The notes beneath the pieces were generated by a model. It worked only from the letters and a program-made list of their open reading frames with translations. It searched no databases and was not told the origin of the DNA. A stretch of DNA of 25,762 bases from NCBI GenBank assembly GCA_002345965.1, contig DDTF01000025.1:10906-36667 (forward strand), written 5' to 3'. A program made the position numbers and the translations under genes. Of the stretch, positions 8,467 through 17,009 are shown piece by piece; position 1 is the first letter of the stretch; each line of letters opens with the position of its first letter. Source of the stretch: Flammeovirgaceae bacterium UBA2371 (GTDB lineage: Bacteria; Bacteroidota; Bacteroidia; Cytophagales; Cyclobacteriaceae).

Positions 8467-9606
8467 TCAAACTTTCAGGTTTTCCAGAATTGCTTTCTTG
8501 TGCTCACCTAACTTTGGAGGGGGAGAAAGTTTTTTAGAGGTATTTTCTCTTTCTTTAACGATATAAGTTTGCACTCCTTTAAAGCCACTGGCTTCCAGCA
8601 TAATGTCTTTTGCTTCTTCCATAACAAAAGCTTCTTCGAGATTTTGAATAATTCCCGCTGGTATATTTTCAGCATTGAACTTTTCAGTTAAAAATTGTGC
8701 ATTATAAAGTGCAAATTGTTTTTCCAGAATGGCATTCAGTTCACGTCTGTTTTTTACTCTGAGTTTGTTGGAAGCATATTCCTCACGTGAGGCTACCTCA
8801 TTGATTCCCAGCAATTGACACATTCTGACAAATTGCTTGTCATTTCCGATAGCTACCAAGATTTGCTTTGCATCTTTTGTCGGATAGTTTTCTCCATAGG
8901 GCGCAATGTTGGGATGTGCAGAGCCTTGCCTTGATGGAAGGATGCCAGCGTGGAGCCAGTTAGATGCCTGATTGGCCAGCGAGGCAAATGCTGTTTGTAT
9001 CAATGAAACCTCCACCAGTTTGCCCTTCCCTGTTTTCGTTTTTTCCAGCATGGCCACTAGTATGCCTTCTTTGAGTTGGTGCCCCGCCAATACATCGATG
9101 AGGGCAACCGGCATCTTTAGAGGTGGTCCGGATTTTTCTCCATTCAAATGCATAAAACCAGATTCAGCCTGAATAACGGCATCATACCCTACCCGCTTGC
9201 TGTGAGATCCATACCCACTGATTTGGCCATAAATAATCTTCGGATTGTGGCTGCACAAGGTATCGTAATCCATTCCCAATTTTTCAGCATCCCCTGGCTT
9301 GTAGCTAGCGATTACAATATCGCATTGACGCACCAATTGGTACACTAAATCTCTGTCATCCTGACTATTGAAATCCAGGGCTATGGACTTCTTTCCCCAG
9401 TTAACGGAACAAAAATAGGCTGAGAGCTGGTCTCCTTTTTCCTGAGCGCCAAACCAACTTCGGGTAACATCTCCACCAGTCAACTCATTTTCCACTTTAA
9501 TCACCTCTGCTCCCAACTCTGCAAAAAATTGCCCCACACTTGGCCCCGCAAGCACAGAAGCAAGCTCCACGACCTTTAGACCTGAGAACATTTCCTTATT
9601 TTGCAT
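8467..9606 (-). CDS. CaiB/BaiF family CoA transferase
   Basis: Family III CoA transferase, which moves CoA between carboxylic acids through an enzyme-bound aspartyl anhydride. The 379 residues show the family pattern: LKVVELASVLAGPSVGQFFA near 10-29, AEVIKVE at 33-39, VNWGKKSIALD at 68-78, and ALIDVLAG at 168-175, whose Asp171 aligns with the catalytic Asp of formyl-CoA transferase. Substrate cannot be told from sequence; members act on oxalate, carnitine, bile acid, 2-methylacyl or other CoA esters. The start is 35 bases from the divergent lipoprotein start at 9642. A later in-frame ATG at 9591 (residue 6) is possible. Confidence 0.92.
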   Translation of the reverse strand: MQNKEMFSGLKVVELASVLAGPSVGQFFAELGAEVIKVENELTGGDVTRSWFGAQEKGDQLSAYFCSVNWGKKSIALDFNSQDDRDLVYQLVRQCDIVIASYKPGDAEKLGMDYDTLCSHNPKIIYGQISGYGSHSKRVGYDAVIQAESGFMHLNGEKSGPPLKMPVALIDVLAGHQLKEGILVAMLEKTKTGKGKLVEVSLIQTAFASLANQASNWLHAGILPSRQGSAHPNIAPYGENYPTKDAKQILVAIGNDKQFVRMCQLLGINEVASREEYASNKLRVKNRRELNAILEKQFALYNAQFLTEKFNAENIPAGIIQNLEEAFVMEEAKDIMLEASGFKGVQTYIVKERENTSKKLSPPPKLGEHKKAILENLKV

Positions 9607-9641
9607 CGTTCTTAGTGTTTAAACTACAATCACACGAAAAT

Positions 9642-10868
9642 ATGAGGTTAATTCTGGTTCTTTTATCCATCTCAACTCTTTTTTCCTGCAACACCCAAGA
9701 GGTGCTCAAGCAAGGTTCCTGGCGAGGAATTATCAATATGCAGGGCCAGGAATTACCCATGAATTTTGATGTAACCAAGTCAGGCGAAACCTATCGGGTA
9801 ACCTTAAAAAACGACAGTGAAGAAATAGCGTTGGATGAAATCACCCTAAAAGGAGATAGCGTGATCATGTACATGCATATTTTTGATGCGGAGATACACG
9901 CCAAAATTGACGGTGAGTCACTGACAGGATATTATGTGAAGAATTACGAAAAAGATTTTGTGCTACCGTTCAAAGCTTCTTTTGGGGAAGAATACCGATT
10001 TGTAAAGGCAAGCGACAATACCACTGAAGACTATTCCGGAACGTATGCGGTAGACTTTGTTCACGAAGGTGATACCACTGTAGCCGTTGGTATTTTTAAT
10101 CAGAATGGAAATCAACTCACAGGCACTTTCTTAACACCAATAGGTGATTATCGGTTTTTGCAAGGCAATGTGGTGGATGGAGAAATGATGCTCAGCACAT
10201 TTGATGGCAATCATGCCTTTGTATTCAGGGCTAGCAAACAGGAAGATGGCACATTGAAAGGAGGCTACTGGTCTGGAAAAGAATGGTATGAAAGCTGGAC
10301 GGGTATCAAGGATGACCAGGCCAGGTTGCCCGATGCTGACTCTCTCACTTTTCTCAAAGAAGGATATGATAAAATTGAATTCCGCTTTCCGGATGTTAAT
10401 GGTGAAATGATAAGCATGACGGATGCGCGATTCAAAGACAAGGTGGTGATCCTCCAAATTTTTGGCACCTGGTGTCCTAATTGTATGGACGAGACCAAAT
10501 TTCTTTCGCAATGGTATACCAAGAATAAAGACCGGGGGGTAGAAATTCTGGGGCTTGCCTACGAAGCCAAAGATGATTTTGACTATGCTAGCGGTCGCGT
10601 GAAAAAAATGAAAGCGAAGCTAAGTGTGCCTTACGAATTCGTTATTGCCGGTAACAAGGACAAGGAAGCAGCTGCCAAGACCCTGCCCATGTTAAACCAT
10701 GTGATTTCCTTTCCGACCACCATATTTATTGGAAAGGATGGTACGGTGAAACGCATCCATACAGGCTTTTCAGGTCCGGGAACTGGCATCCATTACGAGC
10801 GTTTTATTCAGCGCTTTAATCAAACCATGGATGAACTTTTAGGGGAAAATTTAGCTTCAATAAAGTAG
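9642..10868 (+). CDS. TlpA/ResA-like thioredoxin-fold lipoprotein
   Basis: Envelope-anchored thiol-disulfide protein. From ATG 9642 it has 408 residues: a lipoprotein signal ending TLFSC (lipid-bearing Cys16), an N-terminal beta-rich region (about 25-240) I do not recognise, and a C-terminal thioredoxin fold with FGTWCPNC (active site C278-P-N-C281) and the cis-proline in SFPTTIFI (Pro358). WCxxC proteins of this type usually reduce disulfides for cytochrome c maturation or similar tasks. The frame also opens at 9540, but those 34 extra residues precede a complete signal peptide and overlap the divergent CoA-transferase gene, so 9642 is the likely start. mnmA follows after 36 bases. Confidence 0.88.
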   Translation: MRLILVLLSISTLFSCNTQEVLKQGSWRGIINMQGQELPMNFDVTKSGETYRVTLKNDSEEIALDEITLKGDSVIMYMHIFDAEIHAKIDGESLTGYYVKNYEKDFVLPFKASFGEEYRFVKASDNTTEDYSGTYAVDFVHEGDTTVAVGIFNQNGNQLTGTFLTPIGDYRFLQGNVVDGEMMLSTFDGNHAFVFRASKQEDGTLKGGYWSGKEWYESWTGIKDDQARLPDADSLTFLKEGYDKIEFRFPDVNGEMISMTDARFKDKVVILQIFGTWCPNCMDETKFLSQWYTKNKDRGVEILGLAYEAKDDFDYASGRVKKMKAKLSVPYEFVIAGNKDKEAAAKTLPMLNHVISFPTTIFIGKDGTVKRIHTGFSGPGTGIHYERFIQRFNQTMDELLGENLASIK

Positions 10869-10904
10869 GTTTGTAATTCCGGGCTGTGGTAGGCCCACTT
10901 AATT

Positions 10905-12080
10905 ATGGCAAAAAGGGTTGTTGTAGGACTTTCAGGGGGTGTTGACTCCAGTGTAGCTGCGTACTTATTGAAGGAACAGGGCTACGATGTGATCGGCATG
11001 TTCATGAAAAACTGGCACGATGACAGTGTGACCATCAGCAATGAATGCCCCTGGCTGGACGACAGCAATGATGCCATGATTGTAGCTCAGCATCTGGGTA
11101 TCCCATTCCAAACCATTGACCTGAGCAAAGAGTACAAAGAAAGGATTGTCGATTACATGTTCGCAGAATACCAGCGCGGACGTACTCCCAATCCAGATGT
11201 GCTTTGTAATAGAGAGATCAAGTTTGACATCTTCCTTAACGCTGCCATGAAGTTAGGCGCAGATTATGTGGCCACCGGGCACTATTGCCGCAAGGGGGAA
11301 ATCAACAAAGATGGTGGCATTGTTCAACAGTTGCTGGCCGGCAAAGACAGCAACAAAGATCAAAGTTATTTTTTATGTCAGCTTACACAAGCCCAATTGG
11401 CAAAAGCCCTTTTCCCTATTGGTGAATTGACCAAGCCTGAAGTGCGTGCTATCGCGAAGCAAATGGGCCTGGCTACAGCCGAAAAGAAAGACTCTCAGGG
11501 ATTGTGTTTTATTGGCAAGGTACACCTGCCCGATTTTCTTCAACAAAAGTTGAAAACAAAAAAAGGCAAAGTGATAGAAGTGCCAGGCGATGCGGCCATC
11601 TTCAAAAATGGGTGGGATAAAGCAGATTATTCTTCACTGACCAAGCCCTATGACTTGAATCCCGAATTGGGTACCGTTGTGGGGGAGCACAATGGGGCCC
11701 ACTACTATACCATCGGTCAACGCAAAGGATTGAACATTGGTGGCTTTCCCAAACCATTGTTCGTCATTGGAACAGATACGGAACAGAATGTAATCTATAT
11801 GGGGCAAGGTGAAGATCACCCCGGCCTGTACAGAAGTGGTTTGTTCATTGCAAAAGAAGATGAGCATTGGGTTCGCCCGGATTTGAAATTAAAAGTTGGT
11901 GAAACTCAAAAATATAAAGTGAGAATCCGTTATCGTCAGCCGCTGGAAAGTGCTGAATTGATTCAACAAGAAGAAGGAACCTACATTGTATTTGACCAAC
12001 CGCAGCGCGGGGTAGCTCCAGGACAGTTTGCCACCTGGTACGATGGTGATGAATTGATTGGATCAGGTGTTATTAATTAA
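10905..12080 (+). CDS. mnmA: tRNA-specific 2-thiouridylase MnmA
   Basis: Cytoplasmic enzyme that makes 2-thiouridine at wobble position 34 of Lys, Glu and Gln tRNAs, using ATP to adenylate the base and a relayed persulfide sulfur. The 391 residues contain the PP-loop SGGVDSS at 10-16, the first catalytic cysteine in LCNREIKF (Cys101) and the second in SQGLCFIG (Cys201), then TPYDLNPELG-like and beta-barrel C-terminal parts (YTIGQRKGLNIGG is clear). A TAGGTTTG at 10866-10873 resembles a -7 element but lacks a good partner, so expression may be shared with the gene upstream. A strong hairpin terminator follows directly. Confidence 0.97.
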   Translation: MAKRVVVGLSGGVDSSVAAYLLKEQGYDVIGMFMKNWHDDSVTISNECPWLDDSNDAMIVAQHLGIPFQTIDLSKEYKERIVDYMFAEYQRGRTPNPDVLCNREIKFDIFLNAAMKLGADYVATGHYCRKGEINKDGGIVQQLLAGKDSNKDQSYFLCQLTQAQLAKALFPIGELTKPEVRAIAKQMGLATAEKKDSQGLCFIGKVHLPDFLQQKLKTKKGKVIEVPGDAAIFKNGWDKADYSSLTKPYDLNPELGTVVGEHNGAHYYTIGQRKGLNIGGFPKPLFVIGTDTEQNVIYMGQGEDHPGLYRSGLFIAKEDEHWVRPDLKLKVGETQKYKVRIRYRQPLESAELIQQEEGTYIVFDQPQRGVAPGQFATWYDGDELIGSGVIN

Positions 12081-12110
12081 AAAGGCCAATTCAATTTGAA
12101 TTGACCTTTT
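12080..12110. terminator. Bidirectional rho-independent terminator
   Basis: Arms of 15 bases (12080-12094 and 12096-12110) are complementary with one mismatch and bracketed by A and T runs, so the hairpin ends in T-runs on both strands. It lies between convergent genes: mnmA (plus) ends at 12080 and the Arg-repeat gene (minus) ends at 12136. Confidence 0.85.
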
Positions 12111-12135
12111 CACCCTTCACCAACTATAACCACAA

Positions 12136-12594
12136 TTAGTTTTCTTCATTTTGATTTGCCAAACGCAATCTCTTCATCTTTGCTTTGTGATACCTGCGTC
12201 TGTTCACCTTATCTCCATCTGCGGCCGCATCTTCACGTGCATCTTTGATGCGCTTGTGCTTTAATCTTGCATCCTTTATTCTCTTGTCTTTCAACCTCGC
12301 ATCTTTGATGCGTTTGTCTTTCAATCTTGCATCTTTGATACGCTTGTCTTTCAGTCTAGCATCTTTGATGCGAGCGTGCTTCAACCTTGCATGTTTCAGA
12401 CGAGCCTGTTCTATACGCTGCTGTGTTAGATCAGGCTGATCCATTCTTATTTGTTTGATACGTGCTTGCTGAAGTCTTGCTTGTTGTACACGATCAACTG
12501 AATTGGCCCTGCTTAGTACATCCACAGGCCTGTCTTGTCCAAAAGATGCTACAGTAACCAAAAAACCGAGCACCATCATCATTACCTTTTTCAT
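12136..12594 (-). CDS. Secreted Arg/Lys-rich protein with five-residue repeats
   Basis: A 152-residue protein of unknown function. A signal peptide (MKKVMMMVLGFLVTVASFGQ) points to export. From residue 35 to 120 every fifth residue is Arg (35, 40, 45, 50, then 60 to 120 without a break; only position 55 differs). The unit is [A/K]-R-[L/I]-K-[D/H], best as ARLKD-KRIKD. Spacing resembles pentapeptide-repeat proteins (A-D/N-L-x-x) but with Arg where Asp/Asn should be, so I cannot say if it folds as a beta-helix or a helix. The tail (122-152) is charged. The clear signal peptide makes this strand the coding one rather than the antisense frame. Confidence 0.75.
   Translation of the reverse strand: MKKVMMMVLGFLVTVASFGQDRPVDVLSRANSVDRVQQARLQQARIKQIRMDQPDLTQQRIEQARLKHARLKHARIKDARLKDKRIKDARLKDKRIKDARLKDKRIKDARLKHKRIKDAREDAAADGDKVNRRRYHKAKMKRLRLANQNEEN
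12239..12418 (-). repeat. Six tandem 30-base repeats inside the Arg-repeat gene
   Basis: Units begin at 12239, 12269, 12299, 12329, 12359 and 12389, each near GCATCTTTGATGCG on the plus strand. Units three to five are very alike; the outer ones drift. Each encodes two five-residue protein repeats on the minus strand. Near-identity suggests recent expansion by slippage. Confidence 0.9.
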
Positions 12595-12717
12595 ATCCGT
12601 AGTTTTTAGTTAAACAGTATTTGGAGGTTAGACTTGATGCGTGGCCCAAAGTTTAATAGCCCTGCCAAATAGGCGCTAGAGGCCTAAAATGAGAATTAAT
12701 AATTGCCTGATCGGTAT

Positions 12718-13101
12718 TCAGTTCAGGGTGGTGAAAGTAATTTCGTTGCTGTAGTAGATTTTAGAATAATCTTGATTGGCTGCAAAGGCGCGCACAAAAT
12801 ACTGTGTGCCTGATACCAATGACTCGATCCTGACGCTGTATTTTCTCTTCTCGCTGGTTTCCCCCAAATCCAATTTATTGGGTGCATTAAATATTTGGAT
12901 GCCTGCGCTGGTACTCCACAAAAACCCATATCGAATGGGGCGAACACTGCCTGTTTCTTTTATTTCAGCTTCCAGCACAACACTGGTGGTGCCCAATTGC
13001 TGCGCGTTGCCTGCAATTAATTCAGGAAACTCTGCTTCATCTGTATCGCAACCCATCACAGACAAACAGCACCACACCAGCATAATAGCCCAACTTTTCA
13101 T
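12718..13101 (-). CDS. Small lipoprotein with fibronectin type III-like domain
   Basis: From ATG 13101 the product has 127 residues. The signal ends in LSVMGC, a lipobox, so the mature protein is probably anchored in the envelope. The rest (about 30-127) has the pattern of one fibronectin III-like beta sandwich: alternating strands, GTTSVVLEAEI, IRYGFLWST, and a final SGTQYFVRAFAANQ followed by SNEITFTT, as in many Bacteroidota surface lipoproteins. The frame can be read from 13161, but that would overlap the DUF502 gene and put 20 residues before the signal. It starts 22 bases after the DUF502 stop. No function can be assigned. Confidence 0.75.
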   Translation of the reverse strand: MKSWAIMLVWCCLSVMGCDTDEAEFPELIAGNAQQLGTTSVVLEAEIKETGSVRPIRYGFLWSTSAGIQIFNAPNKLDLGETSEKRKYSVRIESLVSGTQYFVRAFAANQDYSKIYYSNEITFTTLN

Positions 13102-13123
13102 TCTATAAAAATAAGAAAAGCAT

Positions 13124-13687
13124 TTATGTTTCCTTAAACCCGGAAACACCACCCGACACAATAAACTTCATCGCTGATGGTCCTGATATTTGAATAGGTT
13201 TAATACTGGTTTTTGGAACCAGGAAGTGATTTCCTGAAATGGCATAAGAGTGAGGGAAGTAAACAGCTACCATGTCATCCAGACCTACATCAGACAGGTC
13301 CTTCTGTGTGACAAATCCAATTTGATAGATATTATTCTCTTTGTTAATAGTGACCAAAACCGGTTTGTCAAATTTTTTCTTCTCTCCCACGAAAGCCGAA
13401 AGCAAATCTTTCAAAGAGGAATAGATCAGTTTCACAAAGGGAAGCCGGTTCATCCCTATTTCAAATATTTCCACAAAGGTTTGAAATGCGTAAGTGGAAG
13501 TGAGGTATCCGAAAATACTAATGGCCACTATGATGATCAGAAACCCGATGCCGGGGATCGTCAAATTGAGTAAGCTATCAAGCCAACTGAAGCTGATAAA
13601 AATAACATAGGCAGTTGCCGTAAGTGGCACTATAAATAAAGAGCCACTAAAAAAGTACCTGATGAATTTCCGAAGTGTTTCGCGCAT
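13124..13687 (-). CDS. DUF502 family membrane protein
   Basis: Membrane protein of 187 residues with two hydrophobic segments near the N-terminus (about 12-33 and 45-65) and a soluble C-terminal part. Family hallmarks: IPGIGFLIIIVAI in the second segment, the PFVKLIYSSLKDL motif, IYQIGFVT, AVYFPHSYAISG, and the final SGGVSG. DUF502 proteins occur in bacteria and plants and have no firm biochemical role in bacteria. It lies downstream of the nqr terminator, so it is probably transcribed separately or by read-through. Confidence 0.85.
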   Translation of the reverse strand: MRETLRKFIRYFFSGSLFIVPLTATAYVIFISFSWLDSLLNLTIPGIGFLIIIVAISIFGYLTSTYAFQTFVEIFEIGMNRLPFVKLIYSSLKDLLSAFVGEKKKFDKPVLVTINKENNIYQIGFVTQKDLSDVGLDDMVAVYFPHSYAISGNHFLVPKTSIKPIQISGPSAMKFIVSGGVSGFKET

Positions 13688-13706
13688 AGTCGTATGTGTT
13701 TATAAT

Positions 13707-13734
13707 AAAAAAGGCTCCCGATGATCAGGAGCCT
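13707..13734 (-). terminator. Rho-independent terminator of the nqr operon
   Basis: On the minus strand, AGGCTCC (13728-13734) pairs with GGAGCCT (13712-13718) across a nine-base loop and is followed by six T (complement of 13707-13712). It lies 24 bases after the nqrE stop and ends the operon before the DUF502 gene. Confidence 0.9.
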
Positions 13735-13757
13735 CCAATTTCATTTCCTGTAATTTC

Positions 13758-14369
13758 TCAAAGTGCTATACCGATGAAAGATTTGAAAGCAATACCCATC
13801 AATCCTGTGATGATCATGGTTAGCCCCAACCCTCTTAATCCATCTGGTACATTAGAGTATTTTAGCTTTTCGCGGATGGCTGCCAATGCAACGATGGCCA
13901 TCATCCATCCTATACCTGATGAGGTTCCAAAAACTGCAGCTTCGGCCAGCGTGTAATCGCGCTGTACCATAAACAATGCGCTTCCAAGAATAGCACAGTT
14001 TACCGCAATCAATGGCAAAAAGATACCCAAAGTGCCATACAAAGCTGGAGATACTTTTTCAACAATCATTTCCACCAGCTGCACCATGGCCGCAATGATA
14101 GCAATGAACATGATGAACTGAAGGAACTCCAGGTTCATGCCTTCAAACTGAGGACTGATCCACGTAAGTGCACTTTCCTTTAAAATGTATTGCTGCACCA
14201 TCCAGTTGGCCGGCACAATAATAGTTAATACAAAAACAACTGCGGCTCCCAAACCGATGGCTGTGGAGACTTTCTTTGACACCGCAAGGTATGAACACAT
14301 GCCCAGGAAGTAGGCAAAGATCATGTTGTCGACAAAGATTGATTTTATTCCAAGACTTACTAGTTCCAT
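13758..14369 (-). CDS. nqrE: Na+-translocating NADH:quinone reductase subunit E
   Basis: Six-helix membrane subunit of Na+-NQR. It pairs with NqrD in an inverted repeat and the two hold a membrane-embedded [2Fe-2S] cluster. The 203 residues show FLGMCSYLAVSKK with Cys25 and AVNCAILG with Cys125, the paired cluster cysteines. It begins 18 bases after nqrD and is the last gene before a strong terminator. nqrF, which often follows nqrE, is not here. Confidence 0.96.
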   Translation of the reverse strand: MELVSLGIKSIFVDNMIFAYFLGMCSYLAVSKKVSTAIGLGAAVVFVLTIIVPANWMVQQYILKESALTWISPQFEGMNLEFLQFIMFIAIIAAMVQLVEMIVEKVSPALYGTLGIFLPLIAVNCAILGSALFMVQRDYTLAEAAVFGTSSGIGWMMAIVALAAIREKLKYSNVPDGLRGLGLTMIITGLMGIAFKSFIGIAL

Positions 14370-14387
14370 TGCTAAAGTCGTTTACTG

Positions 14388-15050
14388 TTATTGCTCAACG
14401 TATCCTGTTTTGGTGCGCTGTATCCAGATGATAATCGCAAGGATCATAAATGCTCCTATTGAATCTACCATCAAACCATTATTCACATAAGGTATATTAA
14501 GCGCTGCAAATACTTTATAATTCAAAATTGACCCGGATCCAAGAAACTCTCTGAAGAATGCCACTGCAAGAATGATCCATGAATAACCCAGTCCACTGCC
14601 AAGGCCATCCAACACTGAATCATAGGGTTTGTTTCCCATTGCAAAAGCTTCCAGGCGGCCCATTACAATACAGTTGGTAATGATAAGTCCTACAAATGCA
14701 CCCAACACTTTATACATGGGGTAGTTAAAGGCCTTCAGGAATTCGCTTACCAGTGTTACAAAAAGAGCAACTACTGCCAATTGTACGATGATCCTGATCC
14801 GGTTAGGGATGTAGTTTCTAATTAAAGAGATCAACAGGTTGGAGAATACCAAAGTAAATATTACCGCCAATCCCATGATAATGGTAGGTTCCATTTTGAT
14901 GGTGATGGCCAATGCCGAGCATATCCCCAATACCTGAATCGTGATGGGGTTGTCTTCGTTCAACGGATCACTGATCAGCTTCTTACGCCTTTTCGAAAAA
15001 AGTTCTTCCGACTTTTTCTTTTCTACTTTTTCTGCTACTTCTGTGCTCAT
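14388..15050 (-). CDS. nqrD: Na+-translocating NADH:quinone reductase subunit D
   Basis: Membrane partner of NqrE in the sodium pump. Of 220 residues, the first 35 form a charged N-terminal extension, followed by six hydrophobic segments. Conserved elements: LGICSALAI (Cys44) and TNCIVMGRLEAFAM (Cys127), cluster ligands matching those of NqrE, and GLGYSWIIL. It lies 12 bases after nqrC. Confidence 0.96.
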   Translation of the reverse strand: MSTEVAEKVEKKKSEELFSKRRKKLISDPLNEDNPITIQVLGICSALAITIKMEPTIIMGLAVIFTLVFSNLLISLIRNYIPNRIRIIVQLAVVALFVTLVSEFLKAFNYPMYKVLGAFVGLIITNCIVMGRLEAFAMGNKPYDSVLDGLGSGLGYSWIILAVAFFREFLGSGSILNYKVFAALNIPYVNNGLMVDSIGAFMILAIIIWIQRTKTGYVEQ

Positions 15051-15062
15051 ACCCTTATCTGA

Positions 15063-15812
15063 TTAAAGTCCGGCCACATTTTGTGCCTTAACCTTTTTAA
15101 AATACGATTCGTAACAATTTAAATATTCCATCAACATCTTATTCACTCCGTTGCCCGTCATGGTAGCCCCTGACATACCATCTACATGATGCGCATCAAG
15201 GGGTTCACCTTTTTCTCCTTTTACCATATCTACAGAAACGAGCTTGCCCTGCTCATTGTATATCTTTTTTCCTTCATAGCGCTGGCTGATTATCGGATCA
15301 TCAGAAATGCGAGCCCCCAAGCCTGGTGTCTCCGCTTTGTGGCCAAAAGAAATACCTTTCACCGTTTCCAACTGATTGTCAAGTGCCATAAAACCCCATA
15401 TCCTGTCCCAAAGACCGTTTCCATACACAGGAAGAATAAATGCATCTATCTTATTGGGATCTTCAGCACTCACATATTTAAACACAGGAAATAATCTCTC
15501 CTCTGGTTTTAGTTTATAATTCTTGGCCACATCTACTTTTTCAGCCACAAGCGGCTGGCCTTTGGCATCTGTTTTCACTTCTTCACCCTGATAATTTACC
15601 ACCAGGCTCTTGATTCTGTTATCATAGATACCCAACACATCGTCTTTCTCCGTAATGTTCATTACCGCTCCCAGGATCTGGGACTTGGTGTCATACTCAA
15701 TAGACAATGCCTGGCGTGGTCCCAGCAGAATGGAAGTTACCGCCAAAGTTCCACCCACAAACACCGTGGTGATGAGGGTGAAGATGATAATGTAAGTGTT
15801 AGACTGTCGCAC
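15063..15812 (-). CDS. nqrC: Na+-translocating NADH:quinone reductase subunit C
   Basis: Periplasmic flavoprotein subunit, anchored by one N-terminal membrane helix (about 7-29), that carries covalently bound FMN. The attachment motif SGAT lies at 214-217, with Thr217 as the probable flavin site in DGMSGATMTGNGV. The 249-residue length is normal. The start overlaps the nqrB end by 14 bases. Flavin attachment needs an ApbE transferase, not found in this window. Confidence 0.96.
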   Translation of the reverse strand: MRQSNTYIIIFTLITTVFVGGTLAVTSILLGPRQALSIEYDTKSQILGAVMNITEKDDVLGIYDNRIKSLVVNYQGEEVKTDAKGQPLVAEKVDVAKNYKLKPEERLFPVFKYVSAEDPNKIDAFILPVYGNGLWDRIWGFMALDNQLETVKGISFGHKAETPGLGARISDDPIISQRYEGKKIYNEQGKLVSVDMVKGEKGEPLDAHHVDGMSGATMTGNGVNKMLMEYLNCYESYFKKVKAQNVAGL

Positions 15813-17001
15813 GTTTTAATCTTCTTTTTTTGTTTGCACTCACTACGTAATAATCAATTAATGGAGCAAATACGTTCATTAATAAAATAGCAAGCATCAC
15901 TCCTTCCGGATAGGCAGGATTGAATACCCTGATAATGATTGTTAACACTCCTATTAAGAAACCATAAATCCATTTGCCCGATTCTGTCTGAGCGGCCGTT
16001 ACAGGATCTGTTGCCATAAAGACTGCTCCAAATGCAAGTCCACCAATCACCAGGTGATAATGAGCCGGCATTAACATAAACTCATTGGCTCCGATAAGGT
16101 TCAAGCCAAACGCCATGAAATAGCTTCCTGCAAATACACTCAATATGATTTTCCAGCTTCCTACTCCGGTAGCAACTAATATCAATCCACCGATGAGGCA
16201 CATCAATGTTGACGTCTCTCCAATGCTACCCGGCATGGCACCGATGAACAAGTTGCTAAAACTATAAATCCCATCTGCCCACCCGGCTCCAAATTGATTG
16301 AGTGAGTTAAGTACATTTTCTCCGGTGGTTAAGGAAGATGCACCTATAGATAAAGGTGTGGCTCCTGAAAACCCAGCAACCGGTGAGGCATCTCCGAAAT
16401 AGGTCCATACATCTCCGGAGATATCTGAAGGATAAGCAAAGTATAAAAAGGCCCGGGCGGTCAGTGCTACGTTGAGTACGTTCATACCTGTACCTCCAAA
16501 GGCTTCTTTTCCAATTATAACAGCGAAGATGGTGGCAATGGCAACTTGCCAAAGCGGAATATCCGGAGGCAACACCAAAGGAATCAACATACCCGTTACC
16601 AGGTAGCCTTCATTAACGGGGTGTCTTCTAATGGTGGCGAAAACAAATTCAACACCAAGACCTACCGCATACGACACTATAACAATGGGTAACACTTTGA
16701 TGGAACCTATCCATATTTTATCTGCCAGTGCAGCTCCCGGTTCACCAATGGCCAGAAAGTGCTGATGGCCAACGTTCCAAATTCCAAACAACAAACAAGG
16801 GATCATCGCAATGATCACCGTCATCATCAAACGCTTCAAATCTACCGCATCCCGTATTTGCGCTCCTTTTTCTCCATTTACTGTGTTGGGTGAAAAGGCA
16901 AAAGTTTCAAGTGCTTCGTAGGCGTAGTAGTATTTCTCCAACTTTCCGCCTTTTTCAAAGTTGTGCTTAACTTTATCGAATTGATTTCTTAGAAACTTCA
17001 T
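15799..17001 (-). CDS. nqrB: Na+-translocating NADH:quinone reductase subunit B
   Basis: Largest membrane subunit of the pump, linked to sodium translocation; it binds covalent FMN and riboflavin. The 400 residues contain about ten hydrophobic segments, RRHPVNEGYLVTGMLIPL at 125-142, GKEAFGGTGMNVLNVALTAR at 164-183, and the flavin motif SGAT at 212-215 (Thr215). The gene follows nqrA after 8 bases. Confidence 0.97.
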   Translation of the reverse strand: MKFLRNQFDKVKHNFEKGGKLEKYYYAYEALETFAFSPNTVNGEKGAQIRDAVDLKRLMMTVIIAMIPCLLFGIWNVGHQHFLAIGEPGAALADKIWIGSIKVLPIVIVSYAVGLGVEFVFATIRRHPVNEGYLVTGMLIPLVLPPDIPLWQVAIATIFAVIIGKEAFGGTGMNVLNVALTARAFLYFAYPSDISGDVWTYFGDASPVAGFSGATPLSIGASSLTTGENVLNSLNQFGAGWADGIYSFSNLFIGAMPGSIGETSTLMCLIGGLILVATGVGSWKIILSVFAGSYFMAFGLNLIGANEFMLMPAHYHLVIGGLAFGAVFMATDPVTAAQTESGKWIYGFLIGVLTIIIRVFNPAYPEGVMLAILLMNVFAPLIDYYVVSANKKRRLKRATV

Positions 17002-17009
17002 ACTCTGAA

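Noticed and set aside
8407..8470. Cobalamin riboswitch upstream of the BtuB-like receptor
   Set aside because: The gap is far too short and no B12-box-like sequence is present.
9540..9641. N-terminal extension of the thioredoxin-fold lipoprotein
   Set aside because: It precedes a full lipoprotein signal and lies antisense to the CoA transferase start.
10131..10522. Antisense open frames inside the thioredoxin-fold lipoprotein gene
   Set aside because: They oppose a well-supported gene and show no family features.
10866..10873. Promoter for mnmA (TAGGTTTG)
   Set aside because: The -7 match is exact but no TTG or TTTG lies at the right distance upstream.
12245..12439. Plus-strand repeat frame (FNLASLMRLS units) antisense to the Arg-repeat gene
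   Set aside because: It is the mirror of the 30-base repeats; the minus strand has the signal peptide and the longer frame.
12671..12687. Terminator for the fibronectin III-like lipoprotein gene (TAGGC/GCCTA)
   Set aside because: Only five base pairs and no T-run follow.
13102..13161. N-terminal extension of the fibronectin III-like lipoprotein
   Set aside because: It overlaps the DUF502 gene and would place 20 residues before the signal peptide.
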